Positions 23,514-32,360 of a DNA stretch of 64,000 nt are shown here, piece after piece. The notes under the pieces were generated by a model that was not told the origin of the DNA, searched no databases, and worked only from the letters and a program-made list of their open reading frames with translations. Source of the DNA: SHAN690 sp040221375 (GTDB lineage Bacteria; Bacteroidota; Bacteroidia; Flavobacteriales_G; Salibacteraceae); assembly GCA_040221375.1 (NCBI GenBank), contig JAVKEP010000089.1, positions 1 through 64,000 of the forward strand. Direction: 5' to 3'. Numbering within the stretch: the stretch's first letter is position 1; every line of letters begins with the position of its first letter. The position numbers and the translations under genes were made by a program.

Positions 23514-24023
23514 ATGGGAAAAGTAGACATCCGACAATCGATTGAGATCAACGTAAGCGCCAACAAGGCATGGGAAGTGATCGGCCCCAACTTTCTTAAC
23601 ATTGCCGATTGGGGAAGGGGCGTTAAAAAGTCGTGGAACAACGAGGCCTTGAAAGCTAACCATGACGGCGCTCCGGCAGGAGGTCGGTTTTGTGATCTTG
23701 GCACCTATGGCATAGTGGAAGAAAGCATCTTGCACTACGATCGCACAGGGCGTGAGATCACGTGGTCAGCCAAAAGTGACAAGCTGCCTGGGTTCATTAA
23801 AAACCTCCAAAATGCGCTGAAAGTAGAAGCATTGGATGCAAATACATGCAGGGCCACAACAAACATCACGGCAGATGCTGCGGGAATCGGAGGATTGTTG
23901 ATGGGAGGAATGGTTAAGAAAAATTTTTCCAAACAACTAGGAGGGTTCATCAAGGATTGGAAATCTTACGCAGAAACCGGTGAGGCGTCCGAAGCTAAGA
24001 AAAGAGAATTGAAACGAGACTGA
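23514..24023 (+). CDS. SRPBCC-family (Bet v 1/START-like) protein
   Basis: The 169-residue protein starts VDIRQSIEINVSANKAWEVIGPNFLNIADW, the opening strand and helix of the SRPBCC hydrophobic-pocket fold, followed by GGRFCDLGTYGIVEESILHYDRTGREITWSA and a C-terminal long helix (MVKKNFSKQLGGFIKDWKSYAE). Such proteins bind lipids or small hydrophobic molecules or act as cyclases. The ligand is unknown. It lies 47 bases before the alpha/beta hydrolase and may be co-transcribed with it. Confidence 0.8.
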   Translation: MGKVDIRQSIEINVSANKAWEVIGPNFLNIADWGRGVKKSWNNEALKANHDGAPAGGRFCDLGTYGIVEESILHYDRTGREITWSAKSDKLPGFIKNLQNALKVEALDANTCRATTNITADAAGIGGLLMGGMVKKNFSKQLGGFIKDWKSYAETGEASEAKKRELKRD

Positions 24024-24070
24024 CATGAGCAGTAAGCCACTGAATACATCTCGGCAAAAAAGGTAGCCAT

Positions 24071-25078
24071 ATGCAGGCGAAGCCTAGCTCCAAAAGAAAA
24101 CCTCTTGTAACGGCGAAATCCTTAACGCTACACTTTAATGCTACGAGCGTGCATCGGAGGGTCAAGGACTGGATCATCCTCTTGGCTCTTGTGTTTTCGT
24201 TTGCACAGTCTTATAGCCAAGCAACAGGGTATGCGCAGTCAAACGGTGTCAATATTTACTATCAAACCGTAGGGGAAGGCACGCCAATTTTAGTAATCAA
24301 TGGAGGACCAGGTTTTAGCAGTGAAGGCTTTCTGACTATTGCAGAAGAGATCGCGTCCTTCGAATGTCAGGCTATACTATACGACCAACGAGGCACAGGA
24401 AAATCTGAAATGACCGTAATCGATAGTTCTACCGTCACCATGGACTTGATGGTACAGGACATGGAGGCGCTCAGGACGAAGCTGGGCTTGGATTCATGGA
24501 TATTATTTGGTCATTCCTTTGGTGGCATGATGGCCAACTACTACGCCTCCAAACACCCTGAGCATGTTTCAGCGATCATCCATTCATCGTCGGGCGGGGT
24601 CGATTTGTTTTTGCTCGAGAACGCACGGGAAAATCTGTATGCAAGACTATCCCCAGAGGAAATTGATTCGCTGACCTATTGGCGACAACGCTACACGGAG
24701 AGTGAATTGGAGGAAGACCGTCGCAGGTACAACCATTACTTGGCCACGGCGTACGTATACCATGAAACCCATGTTCCACTTGTCACAGAGCGCCTTTTAC
24801 TCGGCAACCTCACCCTGAATCGCTTGGTTTGGACGGACATGCGAAGGATCAACTACGATTGCAAATCATCCCTACGCTCCTTCCATCAGCCTGTTCTGAT
24901 TCTTCAAGGTGGGCAAGATGTGATTCCAAAAGAGGTAGGGCTGAGAGCGAAGGACGTTTTTTCAAATTCCGAACTCGTATTTCTCGATGAATGTGGACAT
25001 TACGGTTGGCTGGACCAGAAAGAAGCCTACCTCAGTGAAATCCAATCGTTCCTCAAGAAGCTAGAGAAAGGCCACTAA
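24071..25078 (+). CDS. Secreted alpha/beta hydrolase, proline iminopeptidase-like
   Basis: The 335-residue protein has an N-terminal hydrophobic segment (WIILLALVFSFAQSYSQ) that should be a signal peptide, preceded by a long basic stretch. The hydrolase core shows the oxyanion-hole HGGP-type ILVINGGPGFSS, LYDQRGTGKSE, the nucleophile elbow GHSFGGM, and the C-terminal Asp/His pair in ILQGGQDVIP and LDECGHYGWLDQ. These are features of peptidase family S33. It probably hydrolyses peptides or esters in the periplasm. An internal ATG could be the true start, but the ATG at 24071 keeps the leader. Confidence 0.8.
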   Translation: MQAKPSSKRKPLVTAKSLTLHFNATSVHRRVKDWIILLALVFSFAQSYSQATGYAQSNGVNIYYQTVGEGTPILVINGGPGFSSEGFLTIAEEIASFECQAILYDQRGTGKSEMTVIDSSTVTMDLMVQDMEALRTKLGLDSWILFGHSFGGMMANYYASKHPEHVSAIIHSSSGGVDLFLLENARENLYARLSPEEIDSLTYWRQRYTESELEEDRRRYNHYLATAYVYHETHVPLVTERLLLGNLTLNRLVWTDMRRINYDCKSSLRSFHQPVLILQGGQDVIPKEVGLRAKDVFSNSELVFLDECGHYGWLDQKEAYLSEIQSFLKKLEKGH

Positions 25079-25198
25079 GAAGAAAGGCTTAGCCTCAGCT
25101 GAGACAACTTTAGCCTTGAATCCTCTGCATTCAGATCATCAAAATAGTTTTAGTTTTAATCCTGGGCAACACATCCCTAAAGCGGTAAACGATGATTC

Positions 25199-25627
25199 AT
25201 GGAAAAGCTGGTTGTAAGAACAAGTCCTGAAGTAAAGAATGTATTTGACAAATATCCTGAACGGGTCAAGAGCAAGATGCTGGCACTGAGGGATATTGTG
25301 CTTGAAACCGCCGAGGAAACCGAAGGGATTTCTCACGTGGAAGAAACGCTAAAATGGGGAGAACCGAGCTAGGTGACGAAGGACGGTAGCACGCTAAGGA
25401 TGGATTGGAAACCAAAGACTCCTGATCAGTACTGCCTGTACTTTAAATGCACCAGTCGATTGGTTGAGACTTTTAAATTAGTGCACAAGGGGCGCTTTGA
25501 TTTCGAAGGAAATCGGGCCATCGTTTTTAGGCCTAATACCACCGTGCCAAAGAAAGAGCTGAAACAATGCATAACGGCTGCCTTGACCTACCACAAGGTT
25601 AAAAAACTGCATACCTTGGGCTTGTAA
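25199..25627 (+). pseudogene. DUF1801-family gene interrupted by an in-frame TAG
   Basis: A single frame runs from ATG 25199 to TAA 25625-25627 with one internal TAG at 25370-25372. The N-part reads VEETLKWGEPS, and then, after the TAG, VTKDGSTLRMDWKPKTPDQYCLYFKC...VFRPNTTVPKKELKQCITAALTYHK. In DUF1801 proteins (YdhG-like, iron-chaperone-type fold) this junction normally reads WGEPSY-TKDGST, so the TAG takes the place of a conserved Tyr. The remaining 84 codons after the stop are otherwise intact, so the loss is recent or the site is misread. It is the second Tyr-to-stop case in this window. Confidence 0.75.
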
Positions 25628-26105
25628 GTAAGAATTGCTTCTTTTACTTCATGCGAGCTGCTCACTATAAGCTCGAAATAAGGTATGTGATACGCAGTTG
25701 TCATGGTAAAGTGTATCTATCCTCATTGGCACAAAGGGATTTGGAGTGAAATTAGGATTTGTTCGAACATCGCAGCCGAAGCCACGGGTATAACCCAAGC
25801 TTAGATCACAACACTTATAAATACCTTTGTTGTGCTCGCTAATGTCAAATAGATGGAGCTAAAAACGTTGTATATATTCTTTCAAGCTCTTCCAAGTACC
25901 GATTTGATACCCGTTTTATTGTGGGACATCGAAGTCCGAAGGACGAGATCGAAGAATTTGAATTCGCTGCGGCATTTAAGAAGGTTAGAGGCATCAATAA
26001 ATGAAGGAGAGAGCGTCAACCATTTTTCTACTCAACTTTTCCATTGAAGATGAAACTACTTAGTCTTCTTTTCACCCTTGTTCAACCCTTTGAGCTCAAT
26101 GCGTT
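25628..26105. other. Intergenic stretch with a possible promoter and gene remnant
   Basis: No intact gene is supported. After a TACCTTTG box (25822-25829), one frame from about 25867 reads VVYILSSSSKYRFDTRFIVGH, which faintly recalls the start of a GIY-YIG nuclease domain, but the rest is not family-like. A 64-codon frame at 25853-26047 has no resemblance to known proteins. Confidence 0.35.
25822..25829 (+). promoter_or_regulatory. Candidate Bacteroidota -7 promoter element
   Basis: TACCTTTG matches TAnnTTTG exactly. It lies 277 bases before the MerTP start, so it would give a long leader, or serve the weak frame at 25853. A -33 TTG is not evident at the expected distance. Confidence 0.3.
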
Positions 26106-26702
26106 TTGAAAAAGCAAAGCAATAAGCTTGCAGGCGCAAGCATACTAGCGGCTGTTGCGGCTTCGCTGTGCTGCATCACACCTGTTTTGGCGATTTTATC
26201 TGGCGTGACAGGAATTGCCGCTACCTTCTCATGGATTGAACCCGCCAGACCTTTTCTGATTGCAACGACCATCCTCGTACTGCTATTTGCCTGGTACCAA
26301 TTATTGAAACCGAGAACCGCGGAAGAAATGGATTGCGATTGTGAAACCGACGATCAAAAGCCGTTCATACAAGGCAAAGCATTTTTAGGAATGGTTACAG
26401 TTTTCGCCGCCTTGATGTTGGCTTTCCCATACTACTCATTCGTGTTCTATCCAAGTAATCCCCCCAGCGTGATTACCACCCAGGAAGGAACTTTGACTAA
26501 TGCTGAATTTAAGGTAGAAGGAATGACCTGCGCTGCGTGCGAAGACCATATCAGGCATGCCGTTTCCAGCCTCAGCGGCATCCAATCGGTTGATGCCAGT
26601 TTTACAGCCGGTAGCGCAACCGTCTCATTTGATCCAACACGAACCACCGAGGAGGAAATTTTCGACGCCATCCACTCCACCGGATATACCGTCAAAAAGT
26701 AA
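26106..26702 (+). CDS. merTP: MerTP-type mercuric/heavy-metal transport protein (MerT fused to an HMA domain)
   Basis: The 198-residue protein combines a MerT-like membrane part with a C-terminal heavy-metal-associated domain. The first helix carries the paired cysteines ASLCCITP (residues 20-24), which relay Hg(II) across the membrane. After two more hydrophobic segments and a soluble stretch, the HMA domain has EGMTCAACEDHIRHAVSSL and ends TGYTVKK. An extra Cys pair, DCDCE, lies in the loop. MerTP fusions are common in Bacteroidota. The start is TTG, because no ATG precedes the first helix. No merA or merR is visible nearby, so the metal is not certain. Confidence 0.85.
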   Translation: MKKQSNKLAGASILAAVAASLCCITPVLAILSGVTGIAATFSWIEPARPFLIATTILVLLFAWYQLLKPRTAEEMDCDCETDDQKPFIQGKAFLGMVTVFAALMLAFPYYSFVFYPSNPPSVITTQEGTLTNAEFKVEGMTCAACEDHIRHAVSSLSGIQSVDASFTAGSATVSFDPTRTTEEEIFDAIHSTGYTVKK

Positions 26703-26704
26703 TC

Positions 26705-26911
26705 ATGGAAATCACTACTACTTCTACCATCACGTGCCCCCGTTGTGGATTTCAAAAAGAAGAATTCATGCCCATTGATGCATGCGCCTTTTTTTACGAG
26801 TGCACCCAATGCCATGTGGTTCTTAAACCGAACCAAGGCGATTGTTGCGTGTACTGCTCCTTTGGAAGCGTTCCTTGCCCGCCCGTTCAAGCGGAAAAAA
26901 ATTGTTGTTAG
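26705..26911 (+). CDS. GDCCVxC domain-containing small protein (probable metal binder)
   Basis: This 68-residue protein has ten cysteines: TITCPRCGF, DACAFFYECTQCHVVLKP, the signature GDCCVYCSFG, VPCPP and a final KNCC. The GDCCVxC family is repeatedly found beside MerTP-type transporters, and here the gene begins two bases after the merTP stop. A role in binding the metal taken up by MerTP, as a small chaperone or buffer, is an inference from context and cysteine content. Confidence 0.85.
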   Translation: MEITTTSTITCPRCGFQKEEFMPIDACAFFYECTQCHVVLKPNQGDCCVYCSFGSVPCPPVQAEKNCC

Positions 26912-27036
26912 TTTACGTCGAAATATTCTGAAGAAACGACGGTGGAAAAGCTGTCAATAAGAACTTAAACACTTTGCGCTTGAAAAATTAAGCGACAAGA
27001 AAGCAAGTCCCCTCTTTTGCCATTAACTTGCGCTCC

Positions 27037-28083
27037 ATGGCTACTGTCCGATGGAAGCAATACGCATTGAAGTTCAAACAACCCAGCGGGACCTCTAGAG
27101 GCGTACTCACTACCAAGCATTCCTTCTTCTTCCTGAGCGATGATCCATCGTTTGAATATCCGGCCATAGGTGAATGCAGTTTAATCGAAGGCTTGAGTCC
27201 CGATCCCAGCGAATCCTACTTTACTACTCTCGATGCAGTATGCGCTTTCTTGGGTGGAAAAAGCGACGCCCTTCCCGATCTCACTGCCTTTCCATCGATC
27301 CAAATGGGCGTGGAGACCCTTGAAAAAGACATCGCGTCCAGCGGCTCGAAGAAGCTCTTCGATCACGCGTTCACCCAAGGCAGAGAAGGAATGCAAATCA
27401 ACGGCTTGGTTTGGATGGGCGACCGCGCGTTCATGCGTAAACAGATCATCGATAAATTAGAAGCGGGATTCGACTGCATCAAAATGAAAATTGGCGCCAT
27501 CGACTTTGAAACCGAATTGGAATTGCTCAAGTTCATCCGAAACGAATTTGGCCACGACATAGAACTGCGCGTCGACGCCAACGGAGCATTCTCCATGGAA
27601 GACGCCCTCATCAAACTCGAAAAACTGGCCTCCTACCGCCTGCATTCCATTGAGCAACCCATTCAGCAAGGACACTGGGAAAGCATGGCGTTTCTCTGCG
27701 AAAAAAGTCCTGTACCCATAGCATTGGACGAAGAGCTTATCGGCATACAACCGCTGAGGGTCAAGCGAACTTTACTGGAAACAATTCGCCCAGCGTACAT
27801 CATCCTAAAACCTTCTTTACACGGAGGCATGCAAGGTTCGGACGAATGGATCGCTATTGCCAACGAACTCGGCGTGAATTGGTGGATTACGTCTGCCTTG
27901 GAAAGCAATGTAGGGCTCAATGCGATCGCACAATACGCATTCTCATATAAGGTTGACCTGCCACAAGGATTGGGCACTGGCGGTCTTTACAGCAACAATT
28001 TCGAATCTCCTCTGTATCTTCAAGGCCAGATCATTCGTTTTAAACCCGACCAAAGTTGGGATCTTAGAGCTATCATACCATGA
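27037..28083 (+). CDS. menC: o-Succinylbenzoate synthase (enolase superfamily)
   Basis: The 348-residue enzyme dehydrates SHCHC to o-succinylbenzoate in menaquinone synthesis. It shows the KxK general base (CIKMKIG, about residue 146-150), metal ligands in LRVDANGAF, SIEQPI and PIALDEEL, and the C-terminal lysine in YIILKPSLHGG. The start at 27037 ATG is preferred to a TTG three codons upstream. Its TGA overlaps the menE start by four bases. The pair makes two successive steps of the same pathway. Confidence 0.85.
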   Translation: MATVRWKQYALKFKQPSGTSRGVLTTKHSFFFLSDDPSFEYPAIGECSLIEGLSPDPSESYFTTLDAVCAFLGGKSDALPDLTAFPSIQMGVETLEKDIASSGSKKLFDHAFTQGREGMQINGLVWMGDRAFMRKQIIDKLEAGFDCIKMKIGAIDFETELELLKFIRNEFGHDIELRVDANGAFSMEDALIKLEKLASYRLHSIEQPIQQGHWESMAFLCEKSPVPIALDEELIGIQPLRVKRTLLETIRPAYIILKPSLHGGMQGSDEWIAIANELGVNWWITSALESNVGLNAIAQYAFSYKVDLPQGLGTGGLYSNNFESPLYLQGQIIRFKPDQSWDLRAIIP

Positions 28084-29186
28084 GCGACACACCCGAATGG
28101 AAAAAATACAAAAGCCTCTCAATCGACGGGCGAAAACGCTCGCTTCACGAATGGAGAGCGTATGCACAACAGCAATTGCAAGAAGGCTATGGCATCGGTG
28201 ACTTAGAAGACATCTTGGAATTCGTTGTGGACTGGAGCAGTACAAAAGAGTGGATTCCAGCCCGAACCTCAGGGAGTACAGGGCGGCCCAAGAACATTAA
28301 AATCAGAAAGGAACATATACTGGCCAGCGCGAAACGCACCCTGGATTTTCTCGGTTTGAAACCTGGTGATAGCGCATTGCTCTGCATGCCCAACCGGTTT
28401 ATCGGTGGAAAAATGATGATTGCCCGATCCATCATCGGAGACTTGGATTTGCACATTGCTGACACCACTGCTATGCCAGAATTGCCAAAAGGAAAAAGCA
28501 TCGACTTCGCTGCCGTGGTACCCATGCAGCTGTACAACATCACTGAAGATGAAGAGGCCACCGATCGGTGGAAAAAAGTGAAAAAAATCATCGTCGGTGG
28601 TGGACAAGTAGACCCTCGTCTAGAAGAACGAGTTGGCAAATGGCCCAATGAGATTTACGAGTCGTTTGGCATGACCGAGACGATTTCACATGTAGCCCTC
28701 AGGCGCATCAATGGCAAAGATCGAAGCGCCCCATTTCAAGTGCTGGACGGCATTGAGATCGAAATGGACGAACGTGGATGCTTGGTGTTAAAATCGGATC
28801 TGTTGCCTCAGAATCCATTGGTCACGAATGACATCATTAACATGGAAACCGAACGGGCCTTTCACTGGGTGGGAAGGGCCGACAACATGATCAACAGCGG
28901 AGGCGTGAAGATCATTCCTGAAGTGATTGAAAAATTGGCCAAACACTACCTGAATACAAAGTTTTTCTTCACAGGACTCCCAGATGAAAAATTAGGTGAG
29001 CGCGTAGTATTGGTCATCGAAAGCCAAATAATGAGTGCTGAAGACCAAGAAGAATTGATGACCGATCTGAAAAAGGATCTGCATAAGCACGAGCTTCCCA
29101 AGGAAATCATTTTTCTAGACGCATTTGCCGAAACAGAAAATGGCAAGCTCAACCGGAAAAAGACGATCAGCCTCATCCCAAAGTAA
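28080..29186 (+). CDS. menE: o-Succinylbenzoate-CoA ligase, short ANL-family enzyme
   Basis: The 368-residue protein is an adenylate-forming enzyme with the phosphate loop TSGSTGRPKNIKIRKEH, the YESFGMTETISHVALR motif, the GRADNMINSGGVKIIPEVIE motif that binds the ribose and hinge, and the catalytic lysine near the end in ENGKLNRKKTI. The substrate is assigned by coupling to menC. It is shorter than the E. coli enzyme, which is usual for Bacteroidota. The product is the CoA ester used for the naphthoate ring in menaquinone, the only respiratory quinone expected here. Confidence 0.8.
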   Translation: MSDTPEWKKYKSLSIDGRKRSLHEWRAYAQQQLQEGYGIGDLEDILEFVVDWSSTKEWIPARTSGSTGRPKNIKIRKEHILASAKRTLDFLGLKPGDSALLCMPNRFIGGKMMIARSIIGDLDLHIADTTAMPELPKGKSIDFAAVVPMQLYNITEDEEATDRWKKVKKIIVGGGQVDPRLEERVGKWPNEIYESFGMTETISHVALRRINGKDRSAPFQVLDGIEIEMDERGCLVLKSDLLPQNPLVTNDIINMETERAFHWVGRADNMINSGGVKIIPEVIEKLAKHYLNTKFFFTGLPDEKLGERVVLVIESQIMSAEDQEELMTDLKKDLHKHELPKEIIFLDAFAETENGKLNRKKTISLIPK

Positions 29187-29209
29187 ATTTTCTGTCTTCT
29201 ACTCAAGCA

Positions 29210-30427
29210 TCATTCAACGTCGAATGACTCGGTCTTTCTGCGCTTTCTTTCGTTGACAATCATCGTGAATTCCTTGCCCATCTGACCGGCGATGGCAGTA
29301 TTTTCTTTGGCCCTGCGGATGAGGTACGGTAGCGTTGCTCGAACCGGTCCGTAAGGCAAGTATTTAGACACATTGTATCCGGATGCAGCCAGGTTGAAAC
29401 TCATATAATCGCTCATTCCAAACAACTGAGAGAAATAGATGTGTGGATGGTTGTTTTGTAAGCCATGTTCAGCCATTAGCTCCGTGAGGTAAATGGAACT
29501 TTCTTCGTTATGCGTGCCGGCGCAAATCTCAACCCAATCGATGTTTTCCACGCTGAGCTTCAGTGCCGCATTGTAATCCCGATCCGTCGCCGCCTTATCG
29601 GGCTGTATCGGCGTCGGATAGCCTTTCTCACCTGCCCGGGAATGTTCCTTATCCAAATAAGCCCCACGCACGATTTTCACGCCGATTTTGAAGCCTTCTC
29701 GCCTTCCCCGTTCAATCAAATTGTGGTAGTAGACTAGGCGGTCGTGCCGAAACATTTGTATGGTTTGAAAGATGATGGCTCGCTCCTGATTGTATCGGGC
29801 CATCATGCTCTCCACCAAGCGATCGATTGCCTCTTGAATCCAACTTTCCTCGGCGTCAACATACAGAGGCGTTCCGTAATCATATGCGGCTTGACATATG
29901 CGTTCGAAGCGCTGATGGAGGTGTTGGGTCGCCAATTTTTCTGCTTCACTTAGTCCCTCCCCAGAAGAAAGCTTCTCGAGCAGCGCATTGGAGGCAATGC
30001 CACTGACCTTGATGCACGAAACAGGAATGTTGGGGTTGTCCTTGGCCAATTGTATGATTCGTACGATCTCTGTCTCGGTCTTCCCAAACTCTATCTCTCT
30101 TTCCTGTCCTTCAACAGAATAATCGAGGATGGCACCGATGCCGTTAACGCCGAGTTTTTCAACCGCACGCAATGACTCAAGTATGGTTTCACCTCCGCAA
30201 AACACACGAAAGATGGTCGGTTTAACGATCCAGCTCAAGGGAATGCGCCATTTCAATGCGAATTCTGCCAGACGCGTCCCTAAGGCCGTGAACCACTCCT
30301 TGTTCATGAACCGAAATATCCAATAGGAAAACCTCAGTTCACTGTCACTCAGGTGTGCAAAAGCGGTTGAAAAGTCCTTAAAGCTTAAAGGAGGGAATTC
30401 GCTGTGTTTTGTCTGCGGTTTATCCAT
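29210..30427 (-). CDS. Proline dehydrogenase
   Basis: The 405-residue flavoenzyme oxidises proline to pyrroline-5-carboxylate. Diagnostic segments are GIGAILDYSVEGQE, YVDAEESWIQEAIDRL, FKIGVKIVRGAYLDKEH, CAGTHNEESSIYLTELM and SKYLPYGPVRATLPYLIRRAKENT, which include the Arg residues that bind the substrate carboxylate and the Tyr/Lys near FAD. It is the stand-alone PRODH form, without the P5C dehydrogenase domain of PutA. It is six bases downstream of the M1 peptidase gene on the same strand, so the two probably share a transcript. Confidence 0.9.
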   Translation of the reverse strand: MDKPQTKHSEFPPLSFKDFSTAFAHLSDSELRFSYWIFRFMNKEWFTALGTRLAEFALKWRIPLSWIVKPTIFRVFCGGETILESLRAVEKLGVNGIGAILDYSVEGQEREIEFGKTETEIVRIIQLAKDNPNIPVSCIKVSGIASNALLEKLSSGEGLSEAEKLATQHLHQRFERICQAAYDYGTPLYVDAEESWIQEAIDRLVESMMARYNQERAIIFQTIQMFRHDRLVYYHNLIERGRREGFKIGVKIVRGAYLDKEHSRAGEKGYPTPIQPDKAATDRDYNAALKLSVENIDWVEICAGTHNEESSIYLTELMAEHGLQNNHPHIYFSQLFGMSDYMSFNLAASGYNVSKYLPYGPVRATLPYLIRRAKENTAIAGQMGKEFTMIVNERKRRKTESFDVE

Positions 30428-30433
30428 CGCTCG

Positions 30434-32305
30434 CTAAGGTTTCAACAATGCGTCTAAAGTAGACGTTGCAACCGAATGGTAGTTAGGTCGTGCTTGACCG
30501 TAAATCGTTTTCGCTCGCTCCAGCGTAGGGTCTTGTGCTATCAATGCTTTGTAAATCGGCACCAAAAATTTTCTTCGGCCCACTTCGATGAGGAACTTGT
30601 CAATAGCAGCATCTGCTTCGTGGTAGTCTGCGCGTATCGCCAAAACGAACCATTCTGCCGCAAGCTCACTGTTTCCGCTTTGGGTGAATCCAAACGCTTT
30701 GTCGAGTTCTTTCATCCGCTCGTTAGTCAGGTCTGGGGACAAATGACGTAGAAAATGCAGCCACTGATGCGTCGTCCAGCCTGTGGTTTCAATGTCCGAT
30801 GCCTTGCCTCCGTTTTTCCACGCTTCGATTTGGTCATTCACTTGGTCAAATAGCGACGAACTGACCTCAGACATATTCGTGGGTATCCCAGGCTCATACA
30901 CCCATTCATCGATCATCAATGCGTCGTATTTTTCCTGGTCCCCACCGAGCAATTCTTGCTTTAAGTGGCTCAAAAATTCTTCGGTGGTAATGGTACTGAA
31001 AGCATTCTTTTTGAAGTGTTTGTTCAGGAAGGAGTCGAATGCCGTTCTGCCCACATTTTCTTCGATGGTTCGAAGCAGAAAGAATCCTTTCTCGTAGGCG
31101 ATATCGCTCATACCATCGTCTGGATCCCTCCCTTCCAAAGAAAGTTTTAGCCGTGTATCGTCTGGGACATCGGCAAGGTTTACCAATTCACGATCCAAAT
31201 CTTGCTTTCCAAGGAGCGTAAGCATGTCTGCGTATTCTTTTCCATATACTGCTTCCATGATCCTTCGTTCAAAGTACACGGTAAACCCCTCGTTCAACCA
31301 GAAGTCATTCCACGTCCGGTTTGTGACCAAGTTGCCGCTCCAACTGTGGGCGAGTTCGTGCGCAACCAAAGCGGTCAGTGACTTATCCCCGGCCAAAATG
31401 GTTGGAGTTGCAAAGGTCAACCTCGGGTTTTCCATGCCACCAAAAGGAAAGCTCGGGGGCAAGACAATGACGTCATAGCGATCCCATGCGTAGGCGCCGT
31501 AAATTTCTTCTGCGGCTTCAAGCATTTTTTGCATGTCTTCAAATTCATACGCAGCAGCCGCAATTACGCTGGGCTCTGCATAAACGCCGGTGCGGTTACC
31601 CACTTCTCGAAAATTCAGGTCCCCAACGGCCAACGCCATTAGATAACTGGGAATCCGTTGTTTCATCTCAAAATGATACACGCCCGACGAATCTACTCCG
31701 ACCGGATTGGATGCACTCATGACGGCCATCAATCCAGCAGGAACTTTTATGGTTGCTTCGTAGGTGTAGCGTATCCCCGGACTGTCCTGGCAAGGAATCC
31801 AGGTCCTGGCGAGGATTGCTTGTGACTGGGTGAATAAAAAGGGATGTTTCTTGCCTGCAGTCTGCTGTGGCATCAGCCATTGCAACGCTGCCGCGTCAGG
31901 AGACGTATGGTATGCGACACTTATTTCTTCAACGCTATCGGTAATGGCAATCTCCAATGGCTGACCCAAGTAGGCTACCTTTTCTCCAATCCAAAATTGA
32001 TCGGTTGGCTGACCATCCACCTTTACGGCATTGATCGAAAGCCCTTTGATATCCAAAATAATACGCTTCGCCCCTGGAGCTGCTTCAATGCTATACGTGG
32101 CCGTAGCCTTGATCTGTTTGTTGTCGAAGTCAACCTCGGCATCCAGATGAAGATGCGTGTGTTTTGCTTCCCCTGGAATGGCGAATGAGTGCACCAAGCG
32201 CTCGGCTGCGGGCTTGTTTTCTTGCTCTGAAGTTTGATTACTTCCACTGCAAGCACCCAACAACAGGGCGATGAAGACGGCGTATACTCTTGTCATAGTT
32301 TGCAT
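30434..32305 (-). CDS. M1-family metallo-aminopeptidase, lipoprotein (leukotriene A4 hydrolase-like)
   Basis: The 623-residue protein begins with a lipoprotein signal, VFIALLLGACSGSN, with Cys19 as the probable lipidated residue. The M1 catalytic region has PFGGMENPRLTFATP (the exopeptidase GxMEN motif) and the zinc site LVAHELAHSWSGN...WLNEGFTVYFER. The C-terminal 200 residues match the leukotriene-A4-hydrolase C-terminal helical domain (LRHLSPDLTNERMKELDKAFGF, FLVPIYKAL). It releases N-terminal amino acids from peptides in the periplasm or at the cell surface. A second ATG three codons later could also be the start. Confidence 0.9.
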   Translation of the reverse strand: MQTMTRVYAVFIALLLGACSGSNQTSEQENKPAAERLVHSFAIPGEAKHTHLHLDAEVDFDNKQIKATATYSIEAAPGAKRIILDIKGLSINAVKVDGQPTDQFWIGEKVAYLGQPLEIAITDSVEEISVAYHTSPDAAALQWLMPQQTAGKKHPFLFTQSQAILARTWIPCQDSPGIRYTYEATIKVPAGLMAVMSASNPVGVDSSGVYHFEMKQRIPSYLMALAVGDLNFREVGNRTGVYAEPSVIAAAAYEFEDMQKMLEAAEEIYGAYAWDRYDVIVLPPSFPFGGMENPRLTFATPTILAGDKSLTALVAHELAHSWSGNLVTNRTWNDFWLNEGFTVYFERRIMEAVYGKEYADMLTLLGKQDLDRELVNLADVPDDTRLKLSLEGRDPDDGMSDIAYEKGFFLLRTIEENVGRTAFDSFLNKHFKKNAFSTITTEEFLSHLKQELLGGDQEKYDALMIDEWVYEPGIPTNMSEVSSSLFDQVNDQIEAWKNGGKASDIETTGWTTHQWLHFLRHLSPDLTNERMKELDKAFGFTQSGNSELAAEWFVLAIRADYHEADAAIDKFLIEVGRRKFLVPIYKALIAQDPTLERAKTIYGQARPNYHSVATSTLDALLKP

Positions 32306-32360
32306 TGATTTGGCCGCACGAAGGTAGTCGTCGGCTTGGAATTACTTGCCCGCGAAGCAC

